NCBI GenBank assembly: GCA_023228385.1
Contig: JALOBF010000056.1
Location: forward strand, 1-9,124
Reading direction: 5' to 3'
Source: Bacilli bacterium
GTDB lineage: Bacteria; Bacillota_I; Bacilli_A; ML615J-28; CAG-698
DNA: 9,124 nt
Below, piece after piece: positions 1 to 7,398 of this stretch. The translations under genes and the position numbers were made by a program. The notes beneath the pieces were generated by a model, which worked only from the letters and a program-made list of their open reading frames with translations, had not been told where the DNA came from and made no database searches. Each line of letters starts with the position of its first letter. The first letter of the stretch is position 1.

Positions 1-70
<70 letters not shown>

Positions 71-153
71 AATTTATCCTGCTCCACCTGTTCTATTTAG
101 TTTTCAAAGACCTTATCGCCATAATTCATCTATTTAGAATTATTTTCGCAGCG
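71..153 (-). other. rRNA operon leader with boxA-like antitermination site
   Basis: This is the stretch between the predicted transcription start (about 153) and the 16S 5' end. On the minus strand, positions 113 to 99 read AGGTCTTTGAAAACT. This closely resembles the boxA-type leader element (CTTTGAAAACT) found before 16S genes in Bacillota, where NusB/NusE bind to make rRNA transcription resistant to termination. The leader would also supply one arm of the 16S processing stem, whose partner lies outside the window. The boxA match is seen in the sequence; its function is inferred from the family. Confidence 0.7.
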
Positions 154-159
154 TTTATT

Positions 160-188
160 ATTATACTATAAAGTTACATCCTTGTCAA
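160..188 (-). promoter_or_regulatory. Consensus sigma-70/SigA rRNA promoter
   Basis: On the minus strand a perfect -35 TTGACA (188 to 183) is separated by exactly 17 bp from a perfect -10 TATAAT (165 to 160), giving a start near 153. The bases just upstream (about 210 to 189) are an A-rich run typical of an UP element contacted by the RNA polymerase alpha subunit. It is the only complete consensus promoter I found in the window and points straight into 16S rRNA. The UP-like segment overlaps the last codon and stop of the transposase fragment upstream. Confidence 0.93.
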
Positions 189-206
189 TTGTTATTTAAT
201 CTTTTT

Positions 207-641
207 TTACGAATATTTGTTTTTTAAATTACAAACCGTAGCTTTACATACATTTATTCCTGTTTCTTTTAAGGAAAATGCCGTTTCTCGAGAACTGCTG
301 TCATTATATGCCGAAAGGATTTCGTCGATTAAACGATCCGTTTTCTTTTCCGCCGGACTGATAAAATCAAACTGCTCAACAAAAGTTGTATGACTGCAGT
401 TTTTGTTTTCGCAAAAAAATTTCTTGTTGTGCAAGCGCACCAATAATTCATTGCCTTCATAGGGTAAATCATGAAATTTACGAATATGATAAGAATGAAC
501 CCTGGAAGATGGATAACCGCAATACGGACAAATGGCAGTTTTTTGAACCGATTCCACATCTAAAATAATAAGACCGTCACGATTTAAATGAAAAAGATAT
601 TTAAGACCGGGAAAACGATGCTTTACCATTTCTTTAATCAA
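207..641 (-). CDS. Truncated ISL3-family transposase: N-terminal zinc-finger/HTH fragment
   Basis: This 144-residue protein matches only the DNA-binding front end of ISL3-family transposases. A zf-ISL3-type zinc ribbon carries CPYCG (C38, C41) and FFCENKNC (C77, C82). A putative helix-turn-helix follows at about residues 100-142. Family members are usually about 400 residues or more with a DDE catalytic domain, and none is present here. The 206 bases downstream hold the rRNA promoter and 16S, so no frameshift could restore it. The start is TTG at 641-639, supported by AAGGGGG (655 to 649) 7 nt upstream; the later ATG (M5) lacks such a site. An extended -10 promoter sits upstream. It is a decayed insertion-sequence remnant, or possibly a retained stand-alone DNA-binding protein. 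It cannot transpose by itself. No convincing terminal inverted repeats were seen. Confidence 0.85.
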   Translation of the reverse strand: MIKEMVKHRFPGLKYLFHLNRDGLIILDVESVQKTAICPYCGYPSSRVHSYHIRKFHDLPYEGNELLVRLHNKKFFCENKNCSHTTFVEQFDFISPAEKKTDRLIDEILSAYNDSSSRETAFSLKETGINVCKATVCNLKNKYS

Positions 642-648
642 CGAATAA

Positions 649-655
649 CCCCCTT
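649..655 (-). promoter_or_regulatory. Shine-Dalgarno deciding the TTG start of the transposase fragment
   Basis: The minus strand reads AAGGGGG followed by 7 nt and then TTG (641 to 639). The spacing supports TTG rather than the downstream ATG as the start. The site directly abuts and partly overlaps the 3' arm of a 7-bp hairpin (CTTACCG/CGGTAAG, 678-672 with 659-653), which could limit ribosome access. Whether the hairpin forms is uncertain, because the predicted transcript start lies within its 5' arm. Confidence 0.6.
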
Positions 656-681
656 ACCGAATTAATTTATCCGGTAAGATT

Positions 682-710
682 ATTATACCATAATCATAAT
701 AAAAAATCAA
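682..710 (-). promoter_or_regulatory. Extended -10 promoter of the transposase fragment
   Basis: On the minus strand TGGTATAAT (690 to 682) is an extended -10 with a perfect TATAAT. A -35-like TTGATT (710 to 705) lies 17 bp upstream. The start would fall near 675, about 34 nt before the TTG codon. There is no terminator between this promoter and the rRNA operon, so its transcripts could run on into 16S. Confidence 0.65.
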
Positions 711-798
711 CCTGTTTTAGACGATTTTTTAAAATTTTAAATTTACCATATTATATATATTATATGAACGAAGCAATTGATTAATGTATATTTTTTCA

Positions 799-2211
799 TT
801 ATTTCACAACAACCAGAATTTGACGGTGAGCCGTGGTTTCATTAAAAGATAGGGTGAGGGTCAATGTAACCCATGTTGATTGAGTCGGTTTTATGTATCC
901 TCCGGTATCGCTAAAACATTCGGGACGATTTGACTCCCATGTAATATTTACATCATAAAGTTCGCTATAGGCCGGCAGTTCAATCGATTCGGTAATGGTT
1001 TGAGGTATAATATTGTCCTTTAAATGCTGATACAAAGCATCGATCCGCTCTCGGTCATTTAGGCCTAAGGCCTTTACCGGATAGATGAGCGTCGGGCGAT
1101 AACCGGAAATATTTAAATTCATTTTAATATTAACGGTCTCATCGTTGATAAATCCCCGTATTACTTTTCCGTTATAATCAATTATTTCTGGTTTATCGAT
1201 TTCCCAAGTAAAAGAAACAGGAGCGTCAATATTAAACAATAACCTTTGAAATTCAATTTCTTTCAAAAAGGCTTCCCATAAACCGGATGTTCTTATAACG
1301 TAAGGACAGTTTTTACCGCTGAAATTATAATGCTGTTTTACTGCATCAATCTCTAAATCATATTTTATTAATAAAGAAGCAACCAATTTTGCCGTCTTCC
1401 GTAAAACCAGTTGATAGTCTCCGCCGGTATTTATACAAGTCTCAATACCGATTCCGTTTTGGTTGCCGCCCCCGATAGCCTCAAATTGATACGTTTCGTT
1501 ATAATAAGTCGATCCGTATGGCCGTGAACCATCGCCGGCGTGCCAAGCTATCTCATCATCGGGAACGTGTTGATAAACGCCATCCTCACCGACAGTATAG
1601 TGCCAGGAAGCAACGCGTCCCGTCGGAGAATTAGCTTGTTCATGGATATAATGATTAATACCGGCAGCATTATATTGAGCCCCTGACATTCCAGTGTCAT
1701 GTATAACAACGTATTTAACGCCGCCCGGCATTTTAAGGCCTTCCTTTCCCGTACCCGGTCTTAACTTTGTCACGGCATTAGGATAGACTAGGCTTTGCCT
1801 TATTTTAATATCGCCGCTATACGGTAAAACGATTCTTTTTGATGCTTCGGCTGGGAAAAAATCACGTAAAAAATTATCTATTTCTTTTACCATTTCACTC
1901 GCTCCTTCCGGAATAATAACGGTAATTGTAATCGTTGCTTCTTGACCGTTTAAATATGCTCTAACTGTTGCTTCTCCGGGCGCTATCGCAAATACAATCC
2001 CCTTATTCACAATTACAATATTACTGTCATTTGATTCCCATTCAACTTTATTACTTAACTTTTCCGGTTGTATTAATAAAGCGCGCGATTCGCCGGTATA
2101 CAAAACCGAATCGCCGATAATTTTAATACTAATTTTAGAACAACCGAAAAAAATAAAACTTATTGATATCAGAAAAATCAAATATATTATTTTGTTTTTG
2201 TAATGTTTCAT
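799..2211 (-). CDS. Lipoprotein N-acetylmuramoyl-L-alanine amidase (Amidase_2/PGRP fold) with Ig-like domains
   Basis: This predicted zinc amidase cleaves the bond between MurNAc and L-Ala of peptidoglycan. With the ATG at 2211 it has 470 residues. A hydrophobic lipoprotein signal ends at C24 (FFGC). A BIG2-like Ig domain covers about 26-100 and the Amidase_2 domain about 160-320. C-terminal atrophied-Ig modules follow at about 325-470. Catalytic features by analogy with T7 lysozyme: zinc ligands H171 (VIHDTG), H294 and C302 (QHYNFSGKNCP), plus Y205 (WHYTV) and K300, all present. An upstream GTG at 2265 also keeps the frame open. It lies inside the stem of a terminator and would put extra residues ahead of the signal peptide, so it is rejected. 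ATG 2211 has AAAGGGTG 8 nt upstream. It is probably anchored to the outer face of the membrane. Substrate type is confident; the cellular role (autolysis, remodelling or attack on other cells) is unknown. Confidence 0.9.
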   Translation of the reverse strand: MKHYKNKIIYLIFLISISFIFFGCSKISIKIIGDSVLYTGESRALLIQPEKLSNKVEWESNDSNIVIVNKGIVFAIAPGEATVRAYLNGQEATITITVIIPEGASEMVKEIDNFLRDFFPAEASKRIVLPYSGDIKIRQSLVYPNAVTKLRPGTGKEGLKMPGGVKYVVIHDTGMSGAQYNAAGINHYIHEQANSPTGRVASWHYTVGEDGVYQHVPDDEIAWHAGDGSRPYGSTYYNETYQFEAIGGGNQNGIGIETCINTGGDYQLVLRKTAKLVASLLIKYDLEIDAVKQHYNFSGKNCPYVIRTSGLWEAFLKEIEFQRLLFNIDAPVSFTWEIDKPEIIDYNGKVIRGFINDETVNIKMNLNISGYRPTLIYPVKALGLNDRERIDALYQHLKDNIIPQTITESIELPAYSELYDVNITWESNRPECFSDTGGYIKPTQSTWVTLTLTLSFNETTAHRQILVVVK

Positions 2212-2233
2212 CTGTTCGACACCCTTTCCCATG

Positions 2234-2271
2234 AAAAAATCAGAGTGATTTCTTAATGAAACCACCCTGAC
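2234..2271 (-). terminator. Strong rho-independent terminator after the large lipoprotein gene
   Basis: On the minus strand a 13-bp stem (2270-2258 pairing with 2252-2240, two G-U wobbles) has a 5-nt ATTAA loop and is followed by six T (2239 to 2234). It lies 27 nt after the stop of the large lipoprotein gene. It is only 22 nt before the amidase ATG, so it may also act as an attenuator for the amidase. On the plus strand the U-run is poor, so it works mainly in the minus direction. Confidence 0.88.
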
Positions 2272-2297
2272 TTTATTTAATAGGTATTAAGCCGGAA

Positions 2298-5200
2298 TTA
2301 TTCAGCTTCCCATTTAGCGTACAAATTAACATCCTGGAGACCTAACCCAGCCGGTGTCAGGGTTGCTTTATTGGTTAAGTTTTCATCAAGATACCAACCT
2401 TCAAATACAAATCCTGGATTAACCGGTTCCGGAATAACAATTGCGGTATCGCCTCCGGTATAAGTTAAATTCGCATCGTCGATCTTTTGCTGAGCTTTAG
2501 CCGAATCAATTGTCCAAGTTTCTTCTAAGAAAGCTTCTTTAAATGCCGGATATGCATATTTGCCAAGGATATATTCCTTAAGGCGCGAAGAATAAGTATT
2601 CGCAACGTAAACAACATCACCACTATAACTTGTTGCCGTTAAATAAGTAAATAAGTATTTTTTGCCAACTCTTCCTAAGAAATCACGGCCGCCATTATGT
2701 CCGGTTTGGACGGTATCATTTAACCACTTTAGGAGAGGCGTCCATTTTTCATTATAGGCTGCTTGGCGAATAAACTGTTTAGCTTCATTATCAACGGTAA
2801 GGTGATTGGCATTATCCTTCTCGAGTTCAAATACCCATTCGGCCAAGAAAGCATCAGTCATGATACAATCTTCGGTTGCGGCGATTAGTTCGAGCAGTCC
2901 TGCAACTGTATCCGGGAGGCCTTCATAACCTTTATCTTGAAGATGTTTATAGAAGTCGGCCATGAAAAGATCTACTACTTCTTGTCTTGATTCCGTATAA
3001 TATGTTCCGTCATTCAAGTGAACAGTAAGTTTACGGGGTTTCAACTTCTCATCATATTCTGTTTCTAACCAAGTAAGATTTTCGGCCTTGCAAACAGCTT
3101 TAACTTCATCAGAAACCGTCAGATATTTATCATACAATTTTTTCAACTCTACTAAATAGCCTTCTTCAGCTGATTTAGTTTTGATATCTTCTATATCGGC
3201 ATCCCAAAGAGCCGCATTTCTTTCAATGATATCATCAAGTCTTTCCAAATCAAACATTCCAAGTTCAAATTCAGTTAAGCGAAGATTATTTTTATAGAAC
3301 AATGCGTTTTTAATAGCAAGTTCAATATCAACATCAGTATCCTCTTCTGCCTCACGCGCAACAATTCCTGTTTCAGCATTATTAAGATTACTCTTATAAC
3401 GAATTGCCCGATAATCATTTTCCGGAGCTAAATTGAACTTTTGAATTGTTATGGTTGTTTCGGGTTGACAGAAGACACCTACTATCGGTTGATTTTCTTG
3501 AGTCTTGAAAGTCATTCCATAACCTTCGGAAGGAATTGGAATATGAGTTGTTGTCGACGGTAATACGTCTTGCAATACACCGAAACTACTTCCAAGGGTA
3601 ATCTTACCGTCTTTATCAGCAACAAATCCCTTTCTGAAGCCGTCAAATGTTATAGCATGCTCGCGGCCCGGTGTTGACTGCCAATCTTTACCGTCAGTGC
3701 CTTGTCCGGCGCCATGAGTTGCAAGAGGAACTTTGGCTTCTTTACCGGAAAGGTTAACAAAGAATATCGCCCAGTTTCCGCCGTCACCGTCTCTGAGATT
3801 ACCTTTATCCCATTTAGTAACTTCGCCGGCATCATCAACTTCTAAAATATAGAGAACAACAAAGTCCATTGCAAAGTATTGATATCTTCGGCCTTCCCCG
3901 GCGGCTTTTTGTTCTAATGTGGAAGTTCCGTCGGTTTCAGCATCGATATACCATGTATAACCGGAGTAATAGCTCCAATACTGTTGTCCTTTATAAGCGG
4001 TATCGCCAACATATTTATCCCAATAACTAAATGTATTCAGTAAGTCATATTTATAATTAGGATCAGTACCGCTTTGTTCAGAGAAACGTCCGCCGATATT
4101 TAAGGAAGCGGCATCTTCAGCAAGACCGGTATTCAATAGTACCTTAATTGACGTTGATACAACTCCTTCTTTACTGAATGTAGCGGTGAGATATGTTTCA
4201 TGATATCTTAAATATTGAGACTTAAGGGTTAATCCGTCAAAATCATCAGGATTGCCTTCCCAAGTAATGGCTACGCCTTCATGGCCTTCCATTGCGACCG
4301 GTAATCCAACAATTTCATTACCGTTTGCTCTACCCGGTAAACCATACGGGAAGTATTGGGGAACTGATGAAATCAGAGTATCATTACGGAGGAAATCAAA
4401 TACTGCTTTACTTACATCAGTAGCGGCTAAAGCTTTAACGGTAATTTCGGTGTTAAGTTCAAATGCTTTATTGCCTTCTTTAAAGGAAGCAACAAATTTA
4501 ACATCGGTATCTTCGGCTAAATCGCGGTTAGAATAAACACCGGCATTATCGAATATGGCATGATTAGCCGATTCCCAAGAAATTGTTAAACCAAATCTCG
4601 GATCATATGTCGGTAACGTAATATTTGCGTTAGATTCTAAATCAACTATCGGTTTTAATACACCCTGAGTTAACAAATAATCGATTTTTTCTTGTTCAGT
4701 ATAACCTTTTGCAACAAGATCATATTCATACGAAGTTGAAATCGGACCGCTCTTAACTAAAGCTGATAATTTCACATTAGCGTCATTATTGGGTTTAGTA
4801 TAAACGCCGGCAGTCGATATTATAGCACTCTTTGATGTTGTCCAAGTAATAGTAGTACCTTTTAATGCGGTCGGTAGAACCATATCACCTGTAACTTTAT
4901 TAGCAATATGATCAGCAAAGAAAACATCAAGATAGATTTTAATAAGTTCAAGATTTGCAAAGTTATTGTTATCTGGATCAGCAATCACCTTTAAAGGAAT
5001 TGACTCTTCAGCCGAGAAGTATCCATACTCAATAACGCAGATAACGGCATCATTTTTATCCTCAGTTAAATTTTCATCATAGATGTATTCACCCTCTTCT
5101 AATTCTACGCCTGAGCCATCTTTCCATACAATTGAAACATCAGGATTGGGGTATACCGGTAAAACAAAAGATTCAGTAACATATTTCGGCATCGCAGATT

Positions 5201-5864
5201 TAATATAATCTAAAGCCTTTGCGCCAATATCACTATCTTCACCTGTTTCTTTTACCGTTACTTCATATTCGCCTTTAACTTCGGGAGCAATAGCAGAATA
5301 AGCCATAATTATGGCTTTTCCAACTTGATGACCGGTAACATTACCTTCAGCATCTACGGAAGCAACTGCTGGGTTACTTGAACTCCATACTAAGCGTTGA
5401 TATGCAGATTGCGGTAATACCATAGACAAGAACTTTTCAGTATCGCCTTCATAAACTGAATCTTGTCCCATGATTGTCACTGAAGTTGGAGCAAATTCTT
5501 CAACTATCCCTTTATCCGGTGGGGTCGGCTTAGCGAGGACTTTCACTTTAACTTCAGCTTTTTGTTCGGAATGATCTTTAATGCTGACAGTTATAATCGC
5601 CTGACCCGGAGCTTTAGCCGTAACATTTCCGCTAGTATCAACCGTAGCGATGGCTGTTTTATCGGAAGCAAACTCTAAATCAAATTGTTCGTCTGTATTG
5701 GTAATGGAAGCACTGATTTTAACGGTGCTGCCTTCTTCCGTTTCTAATTCGACAGTTCCAACCACAAGAATCGGTTTTTCTTCAACCGGTTCGGGTTTAC
5801 AACCTACGAAAAGAAAGGCTAAAGCAAAGAGCAATAAAACCATTAAAAGATTTTTTCTTTTCAT
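2298..5864 (-). CDS. Large multidomain surface lipoprotein with Ig-like domains and C-terminal InlB-type repeat
   Basis: This 1188-residue protein begins with a lipoprotein signal ending at C22 (LFVGC), so it is probably lipid-anchored on the cell surface. Two BIG2-like Ig domains are visible at about 33-110 and 125-205, each ending in a GNVT..PGQA or GNVT..VGKA motif. About four atrophied-Ig modules follow (about 213-295, 303-385, 388-478, 482-578), each with a helix, an xLP strand and a W-containing strand. Residues about 585-815 form an aromatic- and glycine-rich domain I do not recognise. Residues about 840-1125 look helical. The C-terminus (about 1133-1186) has the FEGWYLDENL...YAKW signature of InlB/Listeria-Bacteroides repeats. 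The start is firm: GAAGGAGA lies 7 nt before the ATG. It is followed by an intrinsic terminator and the amidase lipoprotein with related modules. Adhesion or substrate binding is likely, but no enzymatic motif was identified. Confidence 0.9.
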   Translation of the reverse strand: MKRKNLLMVLLLFALAFLFVGCKPEPVEEKPILVVGTVELETEEGSTVKISASITNTDEQFDLEFASDKTAIATVDTSGNVTAKAPGQAIITVSIKDHSEQKAEVKVKVLAKPTPPDKGIVEEFAPTSVTIMGQDSVYEGDTEKFLSMVLPQSAYQRLVWSSSNPAVASVDAEGNVTGHQVGKAIIMAYSAIAPEVKGEYEVTVKETGEDSDIGAKALDYIKSAMPKYVTESFVLPVYPNPDVSIVWKDGSGVELEEGEYIYDENLTEDKNDAVICVIEYGYFSAEESIPLKVIADPDNNNFANLELIKIYLDVFFADHIANKVTGDMVLPTALKGTTITWTTSKSAIISTAGVYTKPNNDANVKLSALVKSGPISTSYEYDLVAKGYTEQEKIDYLLTQGVLKPIVDLESNANITLPTYDPRFGLTISWESANHAIFDNAGVYSNRDLAEDTDVKFVASFKEGNKAFELNTEITVKALAATDVSKAVFDFLRNDTLISSVPQYFPYGLPGRANGNEIVGLPVAMEGHEGVAITWEGNPDDFDGLTLKSQYLRYHETYLTATFSKEGVVSTSIKVLLNTGLAEDAASLNIGGRFSEQSGTDPNYKYDLLNTFSYWDKYVGDTAYKGQQYWSYYSGYTWYIDAETDGTSTLEQKAAGEGRRYQYFAMDFVVLYILEVDDAGEVTKWDKGNLRDGDGGNWAIFFVNLSGKEAKVPLATHGAGQGTDGKDWQSTPGREHAITFDGFRKGFVADKDGKITLGSSFGVLQDVLPSTTTHIPIPSEGYGMTFKTQENQPIVGVFCQPETTITIQKFNLAPENDYRAIRYKSNLNNAETGIVAREAEEDTDVDIELAIKNALFYKNNLRLTEFELGMFDLERLDDIIERNAALWDADIEDIKTKSAEEGYLVELKKLYDKYLTVSDEVKAVCKAENLTWLETEYDEKLKPRKLTVHLNDGTYYTESRQEVVDLFMADFYKHLQDKGYEGLPDTVAGLLELIAATEDCIMTDAFLAEWVFELEKDNANHLTVDNEAKQFIRQAAYNEKWTPLLKWLNDTVQTGHNGGRDFLGRVGKKYLFTYLTATSYSGDVVYVANTYSSRLKEYILGKYAYPAFKEAFLEETWTIDSAKAQQKIDDANLTYTGGDTAIVIPEPVNPGFVFEGWYLDENLTNKATLTPAGLGLQDVNLYAKWEAE

Positions 5865-5885
5865 TTCTTTCTCCTTCTCTTATTT

Positions 5886-5913
5886 TTTATAAGTTTCTGG
5901 GGAAACTTATAAA
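5886..5913 (-). repeat. 12-bp perfect inverted repeat in the 5' leader of the large lipoprotein
   Basis: TTTATAAGTTTC and its exact complement flank a 4-nt loop. The palindrome lies between the predicted transcription start (about 5922) and the Shine-Dalgarno of the large lipoprotein. On the minus strand it is followed by AAATAAGAG, not a T-run, so it is not a terminator. It could be an operator for a dimeric regulator or a 5' stem-loop stabilising the mRNA. The sequence does not decide between these. Confidence 0.7.
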
Positions 5914-5928
5914 GCCTTTTCATAAAGT

Positions 5929-5957
5929 ATTATATCATATAATAATCAAAAAATAAA
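5929..5957 (-). promoter_or_regulatory. Probable extended -10 promoter of the large lipoprotein gene
   Basis: On the minus strand TGATATAAT (5937 to 5929) is an extended -10 with a perfect TATAAT. At 17-bp spacing the -35 position reads TTTATT, a weak match, which the TG extension could offset. The start would be near 5922, giving a leader of about 58 nt that contains the 12-bp hairpin and ends with GAAGGAGA before the ATG. Confidence 0.6.
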
Positions 5958-5995
5958 GGGTATTTTGTTTTTTTTCATAATATTATCATAGGTTA

Positions 5996-6019
5996 CCCGG
6001 TTTAAAATAATTTACCGGG
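5996..6019 (-). other. GC-rich hairpin overlapping the stop of the FAD dehydrogenase gene
   Basis: CCCGGT (6019-6014) and ACCGGG (6001-5996) form a 6-bp stem around a 12-nt loop that contains the TAA stop. No T-run follows on the minus strand, so it is not a classical intrinsic terminator. It could protect the 3' end of the etf operon transcript or act with a factor. It is the only structured element found between this operon and the next promoter. Confidence 0.4.
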
Positions 6020-7396
6020 ATTTAAAATATAATTGGGGTCAAATGCTTTTTTAATTCCTTTCATTAAATTAATTTGAGTATCACCCAATACTTCTTTCAT
6101 ATAAATTTTTTTCGCATAACCGATTCCGTGTTCTCCCGACACCAAACCGCCACATTCTTTGGCTTTTTTATACATTTCGCTAAATACCGCTGCCAATTTT
6201 TGATTAAATTCATTATCACTTAAATTATCTTTACAAATATAAATATGGAGGTTGCCATCACCGGCATGACCGAAACTGGGAATACGGATATTATACTTTT
6301 CACTAAGTCCATAAGTAAAACGAATAAATTCACTGACCTTGGCGCGCGGAACAACGACATCACATTCATCCATTTGGGTTGTAGATGCTTTAATCGCCTC
6401 CAAAAAGGCACCCCGTGCGCTCCAAACATCATCTTTTCTTTCATCGGTATCAACAATCAATACATCTTCAGCTCCCAATTGATTTAGGCATAACCGGGCC
6501 GCCTGTTGATATTTGCGATTGACATCTTCTTCATCAAATCCATCAAAAGTAAGCAAAATATAGGCTTGATTATCGGTATCGGGGAATTTTTTTCCTAAAA
6601 AAGTTTCCGCAAAAGCGATTGTTTCCCGACCGAAAAATTCAATCGCCGTCGGGTCGGTATTTGATTGCAATATAACCGGTACTTTATCGATTCCTTGTTC
6701 CAATGTTTTAAACGGAACCAATAAACTGATTGTTTTCGCGGGAAGGGGAATCAGTTTAAGATAAGCTTTGGTTACAATCGCCAGTGTACCTTCACTGCCG
6801 ATAATTAAATTTTTTAAAGAATATCCGGTTGTGTCTTTTACCACCTTGCGCCCAAACTGCGTCACCTCGCCATTCGGCAATACCACCTCAAGGGCCAAAA
6901 TCCAATCACGGGTAACGCCATATTTAACCGCCCGCATTCCGCCGGCATTAGTAGCAATATTACCGCCGATAGTAGCACTCTTTTCCCCCGGATCGGGAGC
7001 ATAAAAATACCCTAAAGGCTCAATATGACTATATATATCCATTAAGAGAACACCCGCTTCAACAACTAAAGTCAGGTTTTCCTCATCAAGTTCAAGAATT
7101 TTATTCATCATAGTCATATCAAGGACTATTCCCCCCTTGACCGGTACGCAGCCGCCAACCAATCCGGTACCGCTGCCGCGGAGTGTAACGGGAATAACCT
7201 GTTGGTTACAATATTTCATTATTTTTGATATTTCATAAGCCGTAAGCACTTTGATAACCGTTTCCGGATAATTCTTAACGGTTCCCAGCTCATCTTTGGC
7301 ATATTCCTCAACAATTGCCGGACCGATAAAAAGGCGATCTTCAGAAATAAACGATTTAAAATAAGCAATATCTTTAGAGTCAATCTTTTTATACAT
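6002..7396 (-). CDS. lctD: FAD-linked 2-hydroxyacid (probably lactate) dehydrogenase, GlcD/LctD family
   Basis: This flavoprotein is predicted to oxidise a 2-hydroxyacid, most likely lactate, to the 2-oxoacid. At 464 residues it has normal family length. The FAD-binding PCMH-type domain (about 40-220) shows RGSGTGLVGG (73-82), the PDPGEKSATIGGNIATNAGG block (135-153) and GSEGTLAIVT (200-209). The C-terminal FAD-oxidase domain (about 225-464) shows DVVVPR (346-351), HAGDGNLH (377-384) and GEHGIG (421-426), with the histidines expected near the active site. Its ATG is 2 nt after the etfA stop, so the three genes are surely co-transcribed. Following etfB and etfA, it fits the LctD subunit of a bifurcating lactate dehydrogenase complex, and electrons would pass to Etf. 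Glycolate or another 2-hydroxyacid remains possible, because substrate specificity cannot be read from motifs. Confidence 0.9.
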   Translation of the reverse strand: MYKKIDSKDIAYFKSFISEDRLFIGPAIVEEYAKDELGTVKNYPETVIKVLTAYEISKIMKYCNQQVIPVTLRGSGTGLVGGCVPVKGGIVLDMTMMNKILELDEENLTLVVEAGVLLMDIYSHIEPLGYFYAPDPGEKSATIGGNIATNAGGMRAVKYGVTRDWILALEVVLPNGEVTQFGRKVVKDTTGYSLKNLIIGSEGTLAIVTKAYLKLIPLPAKTISLLVPFKTLEQGIDKVPVILQSNTDPTAIEFFGRETIAFAETFLGKKFPDTDNQAYILLTFDGFDEEDVNRKYQQAARLCLNQLGAEDVLIVDTDERKDDVWSARGAFLEAIKASTTQMDECDVVVPRAKVSEFIRFTYGLSEKYNIRIPSFGHAGDGNLHIYICKDNLSDNEFNQKLAAVFSEMYKKAKECGGLVSGEHGIGYAKKIYMKEVLGDTQINLMKGIKKAFDPNYILNPGKLF

Positions 7397-7398
7397 AA

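Noticed and set aside
386..568. Small plus-strand ORF opposite the transposase fragment
   Set aside because: It is the antisense shadow of the zinc-finger ORF, with no ribosome site and no recognisable protein. The other plus-strand ORFs (4252-4536, 5650-5892, 6245-6487, 6768-7004, 8338-8541) are likewise shadows of real genes.
701..730. AAAAAATC...GATTTTTT inverted repeat as an insertion-sequence end or terminator
   Set aside because: It is an 8-bp, nearly all A/T pairing in AT-rich DNA, and it overlaps the -35 of the transposase promoter. No matching copy was found at the other end of the remnant.
2212..2265. N-terminal extension of the amidase from a GTG at 2265
   Set aside because: The GTG lies inside the stem of the intrinsic terminator, and the extension would precede the lipoprotein signal peptide with charged residues. 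ATG 2211 has its own ribosome site.
5957..5999. GGGTA...TACCC pair followed by TTTATTTTTT as a terminator of the etf operon
   Set aside because: The stem is only 5 bp with a loop of roughly 30 nt, too weak to call as an intrinsic terminator.
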